The translations under genes and the position numbers were made by a program. A DNA stretch of 64,000 nt, from assembly GCF_025755255.1 (NCBI RefSeq), contig NZ_JALIEB010000003.1:1-64000 (forward strand), read 5' to 3'. Position 1 is the stretch's first letter. Each line of letters begins with the position of its first letter. Positions 52,673 through 64,000 of the stretch are shown piece after piece. Source of the DNA: Roseobacter sinensis (GTDB lineage Bacteria; Pseudomonadota; Alphaproteobacteria; Rhodobacterales; Rhodobacteraceae). The notes under the pieces are model-generated. The model was not told where the DNA came from and did not search any database. It saw only the letters and a program-made list of their open reading frames with translations.

Positions 52673-55366
52673 TTATCCTCCCAAGACTTTTTCAGCAGCG
52701 GCGATGGCGGCATCGGCATTCGCGGCATTTTTTGCGCCACCCTGCGCCATATCCGCCCGACCACCTCCGCCCTGGCCACCCAGTTCGGCCACAGCGGCTT
52801 TGACTACGTCCACAGCGGAGAGCTGATCGGTGAGGTCCGGTGTCACCCCTGCGGCAACGGCGGCTTTGCCGTCCGTATCCGCAATCAGCAGCACAGCGCC
52901 GCGGCCGAGCTTCTCCTTGAACTGGTCCACCAGCGCGGGTAGGTCCTTGCCGGTCACCCCCGACAGCACCTGCGCCAGGAAGGGGATACCGGCGATTTCG
53001 CGCGTTTCCGGTGCGCTGGAGGTGCCACCGCCGGCCATCGCCAGTTCGCGGCGCAGCTGTGCGACTTCATTGCTCAGGGCGCGCCGTTCCTCCAGCAGGG
53101 CCCGGACGCGATCCGGCACGTCCGCGGCCTGCGCCTTGAGGTCCGAGGCCACCTCGGCGAGGCGATGGTCCTGCGCGCGCAGATAGTCCATGGCCGCAGC
53201 TCCCGTCAGGGCCTCGATGCGACGCACGCCGGCGCTGCTTGCGCTGTCACCGAGCGTCACGAAGGCACCGATGTCGCCTGTCTGGCGCACATGGGTGCCG
53301 CCACAGAGCTCCAGCGAATAGGTCTCGCCATCGGCGCCCTTGCCCGAGCCCGATTTGCGGCCCATGGAGACCACGCGCACCTCATCGCCGTATTTCTCGC
53401 CAAAGAGCGCCTGGGCGCCGAGCGCGCGGGCGTCATCCGGCGTCATGATCCGGGTCTCTACGGGCGCGTTCTGGCGAATGTAGGCGTTCACGTCTGCCTC
53501 GACCCGGGCGAGTTCCTCAAGACTGAGCGCTTGCGTGTGGCTGAAGTCGAACCGCAGCCTGTCATCGGCGTTGAGCGAGCCGCGTTGGGCCACGTGATCG
53601 CCCAAAGCTTCACGCAGCGCCTCATGCAGCAGATGCGTGGCCGAGTGATTGGCGCGGATGGCGCTGCGGCGCTTGTGATCGACCTCCAACTGAACGGCGT
53701 CGCCGACAGCGAGGCGCCCGGTGTCGACGGTGAGGTAGTGCGCAAACAGACCCTCACCACGCTTCTGCACGTCGCTCACATGTCCGGAAAACCGTGTCTC
53801 GGAGGCCTCATGCGTGCCTTCGAGGATCCGCATATACCCGTGATCGCCGACCTGGCCACCGGATTCCGCATAAAACGGCGTCTGGTTCAGAACGACCCAA
53901 CCGGCATCGCCTTCGCTGTCCAGCGCGTCGACCTCCTGGCCGTCGCTGGTGACGATTGCGAGCACGACCCCCTCGGCCGTTTCGGTGTCATAGCCCAGGA
54001 AGTCGGTTGCACCATGTGTATCGGCCAAATCGAACCAGACGGTGGCATCTGCGGTTTCGCCCGAGCCGGACCACGCGGCGCGCGCCTTGGCCTTCTGTTC
54101 GGCCATGGCGGCATCGAAGCCTTCAGTGTCGACGCCCCGCCCCTTTTCGCGCAGCGCATCCTGCGTGAGATCAAGCGGAAAGCCATAGGTGTCATAGAGC
54201 TTGAACGCCGCATCGCCCGGTAGATCGGCGCCCTCGGGCAGTTGTGAGAGCTCGTCATCGAGCAGCTTCAAGCCGCGGTCCAGCGTCTGGCGAAAGCGGG
54301 TCTCTTCCTGCAGCAGCGTCTGTTCGATCATGCTCTGCGCCTGTCCGAGCTCGGGATAGGCCGCCCCCATTTTCTGCACCAGCGCGGGCACCAGGCGGTG
54401 CATCAGCGGATCTTTCGCGCCCAGCAGATGCGCGTGCCGCATGGCCCGCCGCATGATCCGGCGCAGCACGTAACCCCGCCCGTCGTTGGAGGGCATCACG
54501 CCGTCGGCCATCAGGAAAGAGGTGGAGCGCAGATGGTCCGCAATCACCCGGTGATGCGTCTTGCCGGGGCCATCGGGGTCCGTGCTGCTGGCATCCGCCG
54601 AGGCTTCGATGAGTGCGCGCATGAGATCCGTGGCGTAGTTGTCGTTTGTCCCCTGCAAAAGCGCCGCCACGCGCTCGATGCCCATGCCGGTGTCGATGGA
54701 TTGCGCCGCGAGGTCACGCCGCGTGCCGTCTTGGAACTGCTCGTACTGCATGAAGACGAGGTTCCAGATCTCGACGAACCGGTCACCATCCTCTTCCGGA
54801 CTGCCCGGCGGGCCGCCCCAGATGTGATCGCCGTGGTCGTAGAAAATCTCGGTACACGGGCCGCAGGGGCCCGTCGGCCCCGCCGACCAGAAGTTATCGT
54901 CCGTGGCGATCCGGATGATCCGATCCTCCGGCACGCCGACCTTCTTCCAGATGTCCGCGGCCTCGTCATCGGTGTGGTAGATCGTGACGTAAAGGCGCGA
55001 TTTGTCGATGCCCAGATCGCCGGTGACCAGATCCCAGGCGAAGGCGATCGCCTCGTCCTTGAAATAGTCGCCAAAGCTGAAATTCCCCAGCATTTCAAAG
55101 AACGTATGGTGCCTTGCGGTGTAGCCGACGTTGTCGAGATCGTTGTGCTTGCCGCCGGCGCGCACACACTTTTGAGCGGTCACGGCCCGAGTGTAATCGC
55201 GCTTTTCCAAACCGGTAAAGAGGTTCTTGAACTGCACCATGCCAGCCGCCGTGAACAACAGCGTGGGGTCGTTGCGCGGCACCAGAGGGCTCGACGGCAC
55301 AACCGCGTGACCCTGCTTGTCGAAATAGGACAGGAAGGTGGAGCGGATATCATTCAGCGTTTGCAT
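52673..55366 (-). CDS. alaS: Alanyl-tRNA synthetase AlaS
   Basis: The 897-residue class II synthetase has N-terminal [21 protein letters not shown], the aminoacylation core ([34 protein letters not shown]), the editing-domain zinc motif [12 protein letters not shown] and later [15 protein letters not shown], and the C-terminal DHHA1 domain ([17 protein letters not shown]). Length is slightly above the usual 875-885. It charges tRNA-Ala in the cytoplasm. Confidence 0.97.
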   Translation of the reverse strand: MQTLNDIRSTFLSYFDKQGHAVVPSSPLVPRNDPTLLFTAAGMVQFKNLFTGLEKRDYTRAVTAQKCVRAGGKHNDLDNVGYTARHHTFFEMLGNFSFGDYFKDEAIAFAWDLVTGDLGIDKSRLYVTIYHTDDEAADIWKKVGVPEDRIIRIATDDNFWSAGPTGPCGPCTEIFYDHGDHIWGGPPGSPEEDGDRFVEIWNLVFMQYEQFQDGTRRDLAAQSIDTGMGIERVAALLQGTNDNYATDLMRALIEASADASSTDPDGPGKTHHRVIADHLRSTSFLMADGVMPSNDGRGYVLRRIMRRAMRHAHLLGAKDPLMHRLVPALVQKMGAAYPELGQAQSMIEQTLLQEETRFRQTLDRGLKLLDDELSQLPEGADLPGDAAFKLYDTYGFPLDLTQDALREKGRGVDTEGFDAAMAEQKAKARAAWSGSGETADATVWFDLADTHGATDFLGYDTETAEGVVLAIVTSDGQEVDALDSEGDAGWVVLNQTPFYAESGGQVGDHGYMRILEGTHEASETRFSGHVSDVQKRGEGLFAHYLTVDTGRLAVGDAVQLEVDHKRRSAIRANHSATHLLHEALREALGDHVAQRGSLNADDRLRFDFSHTQALSLEELARVEADVNAYIRQNAPVETRIMTPDDARALGAQALFGEKYGDEVRVVSMGRKSGSGKGADGETYSLELCGGTHVRQTGDIGAFVTLGDSASSAGVRRIEALTGAAAMDYLRAQDHRLAEVASDLKAQAADVPDRVRALLEERRALSNEVAQLRRELAMAGGGTSSAPETREIAGIPFLAQVLSGVTGKDLPALVDQFKEKLGRGAVLLIADTDGKAAVAAGVTPDLTDQLSAVDVVKAAVAELGGQGGGGRADMAQGGAKNAANADAAIAAAEKVLGG

Positions 55367-55442
55367 GGCGAGCCTTTGCGCGTGAGGTTAGCTCGGGAGA
55401 AATAACCCGGCGCTTCGCGCCTGTCCACGGCGATTGCGAACG

Positions 55443-55473
55443 AAAACAGGGCCGCTCTGAGGAGCGGCCCTGT
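55443..55473 (-). terminator. Rho-independent terminator after recA
   Basis: ACAGGGCCGCTC (55446-55457) and GAGCGGCCCTGT (55462-55473) pair perfectly around a four-base loop; on the minus strand TTTTCG follows. It ends recA transcription before alaS. Confidence 0.9.
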
Positions 55474-55520
55474 GTCCGGAGGTGTTGCGGCAGCAAAGTG
55501 CCGGACGGGTGACGCCTGTC

Positions 55521-56600
55521 TTACGCCTCGAGGATGTCGTCATCCTCGCTGTGTTCATGCTCGGGCATGTCGAAATCGAGCCCGTGCGCGGCGCGGATCT
55601 TGTCCTCGATCTCCAGTGCCATGGCGGGGTTTTCTTTCAGGAAGGCCTTGGCGTTCTCACGCCCCTGCCCGATCCGCTCGTCGCCGTAGCTGAACCAGGA
55701 GCCGGACTTGTCGACAACGCCTGCAGCGACACCCAGATCGAGCAGCTCGCCCATCTTGGAGATGCCTTCGCCGTACATGATGTCGAATTCCACCTGCTTG
55801 AAGGGGGCGGCCACCTTATTCTTCACGACCTTCACGCGGGTGTGGTTGCCCACGACCTCGTCGCGGTCCTTCAGCGCGCCGATGCGGCGGATATCCAGGC
55901 GGACGGAGGAGTAGAACTTCAGCGCATTGCCGCCTGTCGTGGTCTCGGGCGAGCCGAACATGACGCCGATCTTCATGCGGATCTGGTTGATGAAGATCAC
56001 CATGCAGTTCGACCGCGCGATCGAGCCTGTCAGCTTGCGCATGGCCTGGCTCATCAGCCGCGCCTGCACACCGACGGAGCTGTCGCCCATATCGCCTTCC
56101 AGCTCGGATTTCGGCGTCAGGGCCGCAACCGAGTCGACAATGACCATGTTCACAGCCCCCGAGCGCACCAGCGTGTCGGTGATTTCGAGCGCCTGTTCGC
56201 CTGTGTCGGGCTGGCTGATCAGCAGCTCATCGAGGTCGACGCCCAGCTTCTTGGCGTAGGTCGGGTCGAGCGCATGTTCCGCATCGACAAAGGCGCAGAC
56301 GCCGCCGGCCTTCTGCTGCTCGGCCACGCAGTGCAGCGTCAGCGTCGTCTTGCCCGAGCTTTCGGGCCCGTAGATCTCCACGATCCGCCCCATGGGCAGC
56401 CCGCCGATGCCAAGCGCGATGTCGAGACCGAGCGAGCCGGTCGAACTCGCCTTGATGTCCTGCACGGCCCCTTCCTGGCCCAGCTTCATGATCGAGCCCT
56501 TGCCGAACTGGCGCTCGATCTGTGCCAGCGCTGACTCAAGCGCCTTCTGCTTGTCTGCGGTTTTCTTGCTGTCCATGCTCAGTAAATCTGCCGTTGCCAT
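55521..56600 (-). CDS. recA: Recombinase RecA
   Basis: The 359-residue protein has Walker [39 protein letters not shown] (L1 region) and [20 protein letters not shown] (L2). It does strand exchange and triggers LexA self-cleavage. ATG 56600 has AAGAGG upstream; codons to 56642 are not used. An SOS box stands at 56669-56683. Confidence 0.97.
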   Translation of the reverse strand: MATADLLSMDSKKTADKQKALESALAQIERQFGKGSIMKLGQEGAVQDIKASSTGSLGLDIALGIGGLPMGRIVEIYGPESSGKTTLTLHCVAEQQKAGGVCAFVDAEHALDPTYAKKLGVDLDELLISQPDTGEQALEITDTLVRSGAVNMVIVDSVAALTPKSELEGDMGDSSVGVQARLMSQAMRKLTGSIARSNCMVIFINQIRMKIGVMFGSPETTTGGNALKFYSSVRLDIRRIGALKDRDEVVGNHTRVKVVKNKVAAPFKQVEFDIMYGEGISKMGELLDLGVAAGVVDKSGSWFSYGDERIGQGRENAKAFLKENPAMALEIEDKIRAAHGLDFDMPEHEHSEDDDILEA

Positions 56601-56668
56601 TTTGCGCTTCCTCTTAGTGTCACACTTCGCGAAACACGGCAATGCGGGCCAGCGTTTCGTATTGCGAT

Positions 56669-56683
56669 GTTCTCATTGTGTTC
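56669..56683 (-). promoter_or_regulatory. LexA (SOS) box of recA
   Basis: On the minus strand GAAC-ACAATGA-GAAC matches the alphaproteobacterial LexA consensus GAAC-N7-GAAC exactly. It is 69 bases before the recA start. The rest of the 261-base recA-cckA gap is GC-rich with imperfect hairpins and no gene. Confidence 0.85.
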
Positions 56684-56861
56684 CTTATGGGATCAAAAAG
56701 AGAACATTTCAATCAAAATTTCATAAAACAACTCTGTGCCGAATCTGGTTAAGGAGAGGTTTAAGGCGGCCCGCCGGGCCCCCGCTGGGCCGTTCGCTCC
56801 GGTCACACGCCCGCGCGGCGCGGCGCGCCTGCGATTGGGATTTCGCGAGGCAGCGGGGCGC

Positions 56862-59195
56862 TCAGTGCAGCTGCTGGTGCACCGTGTCGGTCAGATCGTT
56901 GAGTGAAAACGGCTTCGGCAGGAAGACCGAGTTGGGGATCTTGATCTGGGTTTCGCCAAAGCTGTCTTCGGCATAGCCCGAGACGAAGACAACCCGCACC
57001 CCCGGCCGATCCTTCAGCGCCTTGCGGACCCAACTCGGCCCGTCCATCCCCGGCATCACCACGTCGGTCACGAAGACATCGACATTGAGGGAGGAATCCT
57101 CCAGCGTCTTGAGGGCCGCTTCGGCCGAATCTGCCTCGAGCACCGTATACCCCCGAAGACGCAACGCACGGCTCGCGAAGGCGCGGACCGGCGCTTCGTC
57201 TTCGACCAGAAGGATCACGCCGTCGCCGTGTTTCGCGGCGGCTTTCGGCTTCTCCTCGCGCGGCGCGGGCGCGACGACTTCGGAGCGCTCCAGCACGGGG
57301 AAGTAGAGCGTGAAACAGGTGCCCGAGCCCACGGTGCTGTCCACGAAGATGTATCCGCCGGTCTGCTTGATGATGCCGTAGGCGGTGGACAGGCCCAGGC
57401 CAGTGCCCTCCCCCGTCCGCTTGGTGGTGAAGAAGGGCTCGAAGACCTTTTGCAGCTTGTCGGACGGGATACCCACGCCATCGTCCGAAACCTGCACCGT
57501 CACATAGCGTCCGGGCGGCACGCGCACCCGGTCGCGCTCCAGCGGCTTTTCGAGGTCCGTGCATTCGGTGACGATCCGGATCTGCCCGCCTTGCGGCATC
57601 GCATCTCGTGCGTTGACAACGAGGTTCATCAGCACCTGCTCGAGCTGCCGCTTGTCGGCGCGTATGGGTTCCAGCACCGGGTCGTGGCTGAGCGTCAAGG
57701 TGATCTTCTCGCCCACCAGCCGGTTCAGCAAATGCGTGAGATCCGAGAGCGTATCGCGCATGTCCAGCGTTTCGGGGCGCAGGGTCTGTTTGCGTGAAAA
57801 CGCCAGCAATTGGCCGACCAATGCTGCAGCGCGGTTCGCGTTCTGGTTGATCTGCACGAGGTCACTGAAATCCGGGTCGCCCTGATCGTGGCGCAGCAGC
57901 AGAAGGTCGCAGTGGCCCGAGATCGCGGTCAGCAGATTGTTGAAGTCGTGGGCCACACCGCCCGCCAGCTGTCCGATGGCCTGCATCTTCTGGCTCTGGA
58001 CGAACTGCGCCTCCAGCGACTTGAGCTCGGTCGCATCGTTCAACACGGCGATGAGCGCGGGCTTGCCGTCTTCGTTCACGCGGTTCAGCGTGACCTGCAC
58101 AAAGACCTCCTTGTCCGTGCGCTTCAGGCGGAGAAACTCCGATTGCTGCGGGCCACGCCCGGCCAGGGTCTCGGACAGCCAATCGGTGATGGAGCGGCCC
58201 AGCCCCTCCATCAGGTCGGCCAGATGCACCTTGTCCTTCAGGCCGACGCCGATCAGCCCGGCTGCCAGCCGGTTGTAGGCCTGGATGTCGCCGTCCTGGC
58301 CCACCTTGAGGAGCGGCACGGGCAGGTCCTGAAAGACGTTCCAGCCGTCCTTCGACATGGTCTCGAGCCCGGGCGGCAGAAGGTAGAGCGCGCGGCGGCC
58401 GGCGCCTGCGTCCATCTCGCAGATCCGCACCCGCGCGGGCCCGTTTGTGCCGACGATCTCGCAGACGGTACCCGGGATGACTGGCAGTTGTTCGAAGAGG
58501 CGATCGAGCGTCTTCACGCGCCCGCCCGCGATCTTGCGGGCCTGCTCGTTCATATAGAGCACCGCATTGGTCCGCCCGACGAGGATCATCGGCAAGGCGG
58601 GCCCATCCGTGGCCTGGGCGCCCGCGGGCACATCTTCGAGCCGCCACAGGTACATCTCTTCGCCCGCCTGATGCACAGCCAGGCGAATATGCCCGCGCCG
58701 CGTCACCAGATCTTCGCGCGCCGCCCCTTCCTGATCGGCGCGCGACTGCAGGCGAAAGACGATTCCGCTGGGGTTGGCCAGCGTGTTCTTCAGGGTGCTG
58801 CTCAGCGTCTCTTCGAGATCCTTGGCAAAGCGTTTCTGGGCCGAGCCATTGGCTGACAGGATCTCGCCCTGCGGATCGACCAGGAAGCTCGGCGACGAAT
58901 CGTTCAGGATGAGGTCGGAGATCATTGCGACCGTCGCAGCCCGCCGCCGCAGGTGCCGCTGTGCGATGGCCATCAGGACGCAGCAGATCGCGAGCAAGGA
59001 CAGGCATCCCGCAAAGAGAGCGCGGCGCGTGGTCAGGTCCGACGCGGACAGCGCCAGAACCCCAAGCAAAACAGAGATCAGAACCAAGGTTCCGAGCCGC
59101 TTTTGCGCGTTCACGGCGAAGTATGTCAGCTTGGAAGAGGAGAGTGCGCCACGCGACAAAATCAGGCCCCCAGACGGTTCGAATCGCTCCTGCAA
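56862..59195 (-). CDS. cckA: Cell-cycle hybrid histidine kinase CckA
   Basis: The 777-residue protein has two N-terminal helices ([33 protein letters not shown]), PAS-like regions (about 90-390), a HisKA domain with phospho-His in [19 protein letters not shown], an ATPase domain ([20 protein letters not shown]) and a receiver domain with Asp in [17 protein letters not shown]. This is the CckA architecture, the kinase/phosphatase upstream of ChpT-CtrA. In Rhodobacterales it governs motility, gene transfer agents and quorum-linked traits. A CtrA box lies just before the ATG. Confidence 0.93.
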   Translation of the reverse strand: MQERFEPSGGLILSRGALSSSKLTYFAVNAQKRLGTLVLISVLLGVLALSASDLTTRRALFAGCLSLLAICCVLMAIAQRHLRRRAATVAMISDLILNDSSPSFLVDPQGEILSANGSAQKRFAKDLEETLSSTLKNTLANPSGIVFRLQSRADQEGAAREDLVTRRGHIRLAVHQAGEEMYLWRLEDVPAGAQATDGPALPMILVGRTNAVLYMNEQARKIAGGRVKTLDRLFEQLPVIPGTVCEIVGTNGPARVRICEMDAGAGRRALYLLPPGLETMSKDGWNVFQDLPVPLLKVGQDGDIQAYNRLAAGLIGVGLKDKVHLADLMEGLGRSITDWLSETLAGRGPQQSEFLRLKRTDKEVFVQVTLNRVNEDGKPALIAVLNDATELKSLEAQFVQSQKMQAIGQLAGGVAHDFNNLLTAISGHCDLLLLRHDQGDPDFSDLVQINQNANRAAALVGQLLAFSRKQTLRPETLDMRDTLSDLTHLLNRLVGEKITLTLSHDPVLEPIRADKRQLEQVLMNLVVNARDAMPQGGQIRIVTECTDLEKPLERDRVRVPPGRYVTVQVSDDGVGIPSDKLQKVFEPFFTTKRTGEGTGLGLSTAYGIIKQTGGYIFVDSTVGSGTCFTLYFPVLERSEVVAPAPREEKPKAAAKHGDGVILLVEDEAPVRAFASRALRLRGYTVLEADSAEAALKTLEDSSLNVDVFVTDVVMPGMDGPSWVRKALKDRPGVRVVFVSGYAEDSFGETQIKIPNSVFLPKPFSLNDLTDTVHQQLH

Positions 59196-59211
59196 CTACA
59201 CGCCTGATGTC

Positions 59212-59227
59212 TTAATCTAGGCTTAAC
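59212..59227. promoter_or_regulatory. CtrA-type box upstream of cckA
   Basis: TTAA (59212-59215), TCTAGGC, TTAAC (59223-59227) fits the CtrA full-site consensus TTAA-N7-TTAA exactly. It is 17 bases upstream of the cckA start, so it could be a repressor or start-near activator position. Confidence 0.6.
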
Positions 59228-59261
59228 CACGTCGGCCGTTGCTCGTAAAGGTTGAGTATCC

Positions 59262-60425
59262 TCAGAGTTTGACGCGCGTCAAGTGTGCTGTGAAAAAACC
59301 GTCGCCGTGTTGCTGAATGTCAAACCTCTGCTCCAAGCGGCAAAACCAGCCATTGTGGCCTGCGAGGAAGGCGGCGATACGGTCTTCATTTTCCCGCCTC
59401 AAAACCGAACATGTGGCATAGACCAGATGCCCCCCGGCGCCCACCAGGTCCTTCGCTGTGTCGAGAATGCTGTCCTGCACCGCGGTCAACTCGGCCAGGC
59501 GCTCGGGCGTCAGGGTCCATTTGCCATGCGGTGCCCGCCGCCACGCGCCGCTCCCGGAACAGGGCGCATCGCAGAGCACGACATCGAAGGGGCGCTCCTG
59601 CTCCAGACCCGCGCGGTCGAGCAACCGAATGGCAGCCCCTGCCCGCTGCGCGCGGGATGGCAGATCCTTCATGCGGCCGGCGTCGATATCATGGGCGAAG
59701 GTCGTGCGGCCGTCGGCGGCCATTGCAAGCGCCTTGCCGCCGCCGCCGGCGCAATAGTCGAGACACCGCGCGCCGGACGGCAGGGCCGCGACAACTGCCT
59801 GAGACGCGGCATCCTGCAGCTCGATCCAGCCTTGAGCAAAGGGTGCGGACTGCTTCACGCGGCGCGCGCCTTCCGTGACCGTCAGCGCCGTCGCGCAGAG
59901 CGGGTTCGGGGCGCAGAGAATGCCCTCGGCTTGCAGCGCGTCCTGCGCCTCCGCCCGGCTGGCTTTCCGCAGATTGACCCGCAGCGTCACGGGCGCGCGG
60001 CTCTGTAGGGCCTGCGCCGTTGCTTCAGCATGTGCGCCCAGGCTCTCGGCAAACTCCGGCAGCAGCCAGTCCGGCAGGTTCCATCGGACACCGCGGGCCG
60101 GCGTCGGCTCCGGCACCTGCGCTTCGTCGTGCGAGAGCGGCTCGGGCGCATGCCTCTCTCCGGTGAAAAGTTGCGCCGGATCGGTCCCGTCTTCCCGCAG
60201 CAGCCCTATCATCACCGCCCGCCCGCTCTGCCCGCCGCCCGCGGCCCCGGCCGAGCGCCATCGCCGCAGTGCGTCGAAGACGTGGTCGCGCACAGCCGCG
60301 CGGTCCTTCGCGCCGGCAAAGCGGCTGCGCCGCGCCCATTGGGTGAGCGCCTGCTCCGCTGCAGCACCTGCTGTGATGGCGTCGAGAATATCGATCGCCG
60401 CCGCGATGCGAGCGCCGGGCGTCAT
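59262..60425 (-). CDS. RsmB/NOP-type RNA cytosine-5 methyltransferase
   Basis: The 387-residue protein has an N-terminal RsmB/NusB-like domain (about 1-100) and the SAM-dependent methyltransferase domain with LDYCAGGGGKALAMAA, CDAPCSGSGAWRR (proline-cysteine motif IV) and YATCSVLRREN (catalytic Cys, motif VI). It should methylate a cytosine in rRNA or tRNA; the position is not deducible. It is 49 bases after guaB in the same direction. Confidence 0.9.
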   Translation of the reverse strand: MTPGARIAAAIDILDAITAGAAAEQALTQWARRSRFAGAKDRAAVRDHVFDALRRWRSAGAAGGGQSGRAVMIGLLREDGTDPAQLFTGERHAPEPLSHDEAQVPEPTPARGVRWNLPDWLLPEFAESLGAHAEATAQALQSRAPVTLRVNLRKASRAEAQDALQAEGILCAPNPLCATALTVTEGARRVKQSAPFAQGWIELQDAASQAVVAALPSGARCLDYCAGGGGKALAMAADGRTTFAHDIDAGRMKDLPSRAQRAGAAIRLLDRAGLEQERPFDVVLCDAPCSGSGAWRRAPHGKWTLTPERLAELTAVQDSILDTAKDLVGAGGHLVYATCSVLRRENEDRIAAFLAGHNGWFCRLEQRFDIQQHGDGFFTAHLTRVKL

Positions 60426-60474
60426 ACTTCAAGTAAAGCTTGAGAAAGATCGTGCAAATATTTGTAAAGTAACA

Positions 60475-62194
<1,720 letters not shown>

Positions 62195-64000
62195 ATGAGT
62201 AGCGATCCCCTCGTGGTTTTCACCCCCTCCGGCAAGCGCGGGCGGTTCCCGGTCGGCACCCCGATCCTGACCGCGGCCCGGCAGCTCGGTGTCGACCTCG
62301 ATTCCGTCTGTGGTGGGCGCGGCATCTGTTCCAAGTGCCAGATCACGCCGAGCTATGGCGAGTTCTCGAAGCACGGCGTCACGGTCCGCGACGACGCGCT
62401 GTCGGCCTGGAACAGTGTCGAGCAGCGCTATGACGACAAGCGCGGGCTGGCCAAGGGCCGCCGTCTGGGCTGTCAGGCCACGGTGCAGGGCGATGTGGTC
62501 ATCGACGTCCCGCCTGAAAGCCAGGTGCACAAGCAGGTGGTGCGCAAGCGCGCCGAGGCGCGGGACATCGTGCTCGACCCCTCGACCAAGCTCTTCTACG
62601 TCGAGGTTGAAGAGCCCGACATGCACGACCCTTCGGGCGATCTGGAACGGCTGCGCGCCGCTTTGGAGAGCCAGTGGGAGCTTCAGGATGTCACTGCCGA
62701 TCTGCATATCCTTCAGACGATGCAGCCGATCCTGCGCAAGGGCGGTTGGAAGGTGACCGTCGCCGTGCATCTGGGCGATCAGGAGAACCGCCCGCGCATC
62801 ATGAACATCTGGCCCGGGTACTACGAGGGCACGGTTTACGGGCTGGCCGTCGATCTCGGGTCGACCACCATCGCGGCGCATCTGTGTGATTTGCAGACCG
62901 GTGAAGTGCTGGCCTCTTCCGGCGTCATGAACCCGCAGATCCGTTTTGGCGAAGACCTGATGAGCCGGGTCTCCTATTCCATGATGAACGCGAAAGGCGC
63001 CGAAGAGATGACCCGCGCGGTGCGCGAAGGCATGTGCGGGCTCTTCACCCAGATCGCAGCGGAGGCGGAGATCGACAAGGAGTTGATCGTCGATGCCGTC
63101 TTTGTCTGCAACCCGGTGATGCACCACCTGCTCTTGGGGATCGACCCGTTCGAGCTGGGCCAGGCGCCCTTCGCGCTGGCGACCAACAGCGCCCTGCGGC
63201 TGCGCGCCGACGATCTGGGCCTGAACATCCATCCCTCAGCCCGCATCTACCTGCTGCCGTGTATTGCGGGCCACGTGGGGGCCGATGCGGCCGCCGTTGC
63301 CCTCTCCGAGGCGCCGGACAAATCCGACGATCTGGTGCTCGTGGTAGATGTCGGCACCAATGCCGAGATCCTGCTGGGCAACCGCGAGAAGGTGCTCGCC
63401 TGCTCCTCGCCCACCGGCCCCGCCTTCGAGGGCGCGCAGATCAGCTCGGGCCAGCGCGCGGCCCCCGGCGCCATCGAGCGGGTCGAGATCGACCCCGTCA
63501 CCAAGGAGCCCCGGTTCCGGGTCATCGGCTCAGATCTGTGGTCGGACGAGGAAGGTTTCGAGGCGATGATCGGCACCACCGGCGTGACCGGCATCTGCGG
63601 GTCCGGCATCATCGAGATGGTGGCCGAGATGCGCATGCACGGCATCGTCGATGCACCCGGGCTGATCGGCTCACCGGAACAGACGGGCTCGGACCGCTGC
63701 TTTCTCGATGGCCGCACCTATTCCTACCTGCTGTACGACGGCACCGATGCGGGCGGGCCCAAGATCACCATCACCAACCGGGACATCCGGGAAATCCAGA
63801 TGGCGAAGGCAGCGCTCTATTCCGGCGCGCGTTTGCTGATGGACAAATTCGGCGTCGACAGCGTGGACCGCGTGGTGCTGGCGGGTGCGTTCGGCGCGCA
63901 TATCTCCACGAAACACGCGATGGTGCTGGGGATGATCCCCGATGCGCCGCTCGACAAGGTGACCTCAGCCGGCAACGCGGCGGGCACCGGCGCGCGCATC
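62195..64000 (+). CDS. Corrinoid activation protein, RACo/RamA-like (DUF4445 ASKHA ATPase), partial
   Basis: The frame is open for 602 codons and runs off the right edge, so the C-terminus is missing. An N-terminal 2Fe-2S ferredoxin domain has Cys39-x5-Cys45-x2-Cys48 and Cys93, and a large ASKHA/actin-like ATPase domain follows (VDLGSTTIAAHLCDL; VVDVGTNAEILLG; GICGSGIIEMVAEM; VVLAGAFGAHIS). Such proteins reduce inactive Co(II) corrinoid proteins of methyltransferase systems using ATP. In Roseobacters they usually accompany corrinoid methyltransferases for methylamine or betaine-type donors; the partner genes would lie right of this window. Confidence 0.9.
   Translation, partial: MSSDPLVVFTPSGKRGRFPVGTPILTAARQLGVDLDSVCGGRGICSKCQITPSYGEFSKHGVTVRDDALSAWNSVEQRYDDKRGLAKGRRLGCQATVQGDVVIDVPPESQVHKQVVRKRAEARDIVLDPSTKLFYVEVEEPDMHDPSGDLERLRAALESQWELQDVTADLHILQTMQPILRKGGWKVTVAVHLGDQENRPRIMNIWPGYYEGTVYGLAVDLGSTTIAAHLCDLQTGEVLASSGVMNPQIRFGEDLMSRVSYSMMNAKGAEEMTRAVREGMCGLFTQIAAEAEIDKELIVDAVFVCNPVMHHLLLGIDPFELGQAPFALATNSALRLRADDLGLNIHPSARIYLLPCIAGHVGADAAAVALSEAPDKSDDLVLVVDVGTNAEILLGNREKVLACSSPTGPAFEGAQISSGQRAAPGAIERVEIDPVTKEPRFRVIGSDLWSDEEGFEAMIGTTGVTGICGSGIIEMVAEMRMHGIVDAPGLIGSPEQTGSDRCFLDGRTYSYLLYDGTDAGGPKITITNRDIREIQMAKAALYSGARLLMDKFGVDSVDRVVLAGAFGAHISTKHAMVLGMIPDAPLDKVTSAGNAAGTGARI

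Noticed and set aside
56749-56764. CtrA site downstream of cckA (TTAA-N8-TTAA)
   Set aside because: The spacer is eight rather than seven bases and the position is downstream of cckA and far from the recA start in the wrong sense, so it is probably chance.

Overview
The window looks like a piece of chromosome from a marine, Roseobacter-type member of the Rhodobacterales (Alphaproteobacteria). The base composition is GC-rich and the genes are densely packed, often with ATGA or TGATG overlaps. The pst-pho operon order, the CckA kinase, a GAAC-N7-GAAC SOS box before recA, a TTAA-N7-TTAA CtrA-type box before cckA, an Irr/ICE-type box before an iscR-suf operon, and a corrinoid-activase gene all fit that group. 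I found no insertion sequence, prophage, CRISPR array or rRNA; there is one tRNA.

Layout. 1-2726: protocatechuate operon pcaC-pcaH-pcaG followed by a beta-keto acid cleavage enzyme. 2732-10200 (minus strand): the complete phosphate module phoR-pstS-pstC-pstA-pstB-phoU-phoB with a three-repeat Pho box. 10210-13461 (minus): PLP lyase, gamma-carbonic anhydrase, gmk, yicC. 13720-18237: PAS protein, class II DAHP synthase, GlxA/AraC regulator, secreted sugar dehydrogenase. 18403-24217: branched-chain-type ABC transporter operon, carrying an unknown low-GC secreted protein and a dispersed repeat. 24218-26569: a low-GC patch with tiny membrane proteins, then a HerA-like ATPase. 26570-26997: two orphan terminators that suggest small RNAs before an IalB-family gene. 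27687-31939 (minus): L,D-transpeptidase, lpxD-like acyltransferase, ACP and KAS; a DUF882 peptidase is divergent. 33295-36955 (minus): GAF protein, Cache/PAS sensor kinase and FixJ-type regulator, with FixJ-like boxes on both sides. 37144-37220: tRNA-Arg(CCG). 37287-46110 (minus): iscR-iscS-sufB-(four small genes)-sufC-sufD-(two YIP1 proteins)-sufS. 46291-52315 (plus, with one small minus gene): hydrolase, small protein, HD phosphohydrolase, icd, lrp, SMR pump, typA. 52380-61923 (minus): DUF1330, alaS, recA, cckA, rsmB-like, guaB. 62195-end (plus): corrinoid activation protein, cut by the window edge.

How it fits together. Much of the window is housekeeping: phosphate uptake, Fe-S assembly, translation and DNA repair, cell-cycle signalling, purine synthesis. 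The less ordinary parts are (i) a beta-keto acid cleavage enzyme translationally coupled to pcaG, which may bypass PcaIJ/PcaF; (ii) a dispersed element of GC-rich hairpin plus GGAGTATTTT...GACGGGTGAAG, present three times; (iii) two candidate small RNAs at 26640-26880; (iv) an acyl-chain cassette (LpxD paralogue, private ACP, KAS); (v) a FixJ-type signalling cluster with matching boxes, one of them in a gene-free, strongly structured region; (vi) a suf operon carrying a tandem, truncated ybjQ copy and four unrelated membrane-protein genes. All gene functions are from reading the translated sequences; no database search was run.
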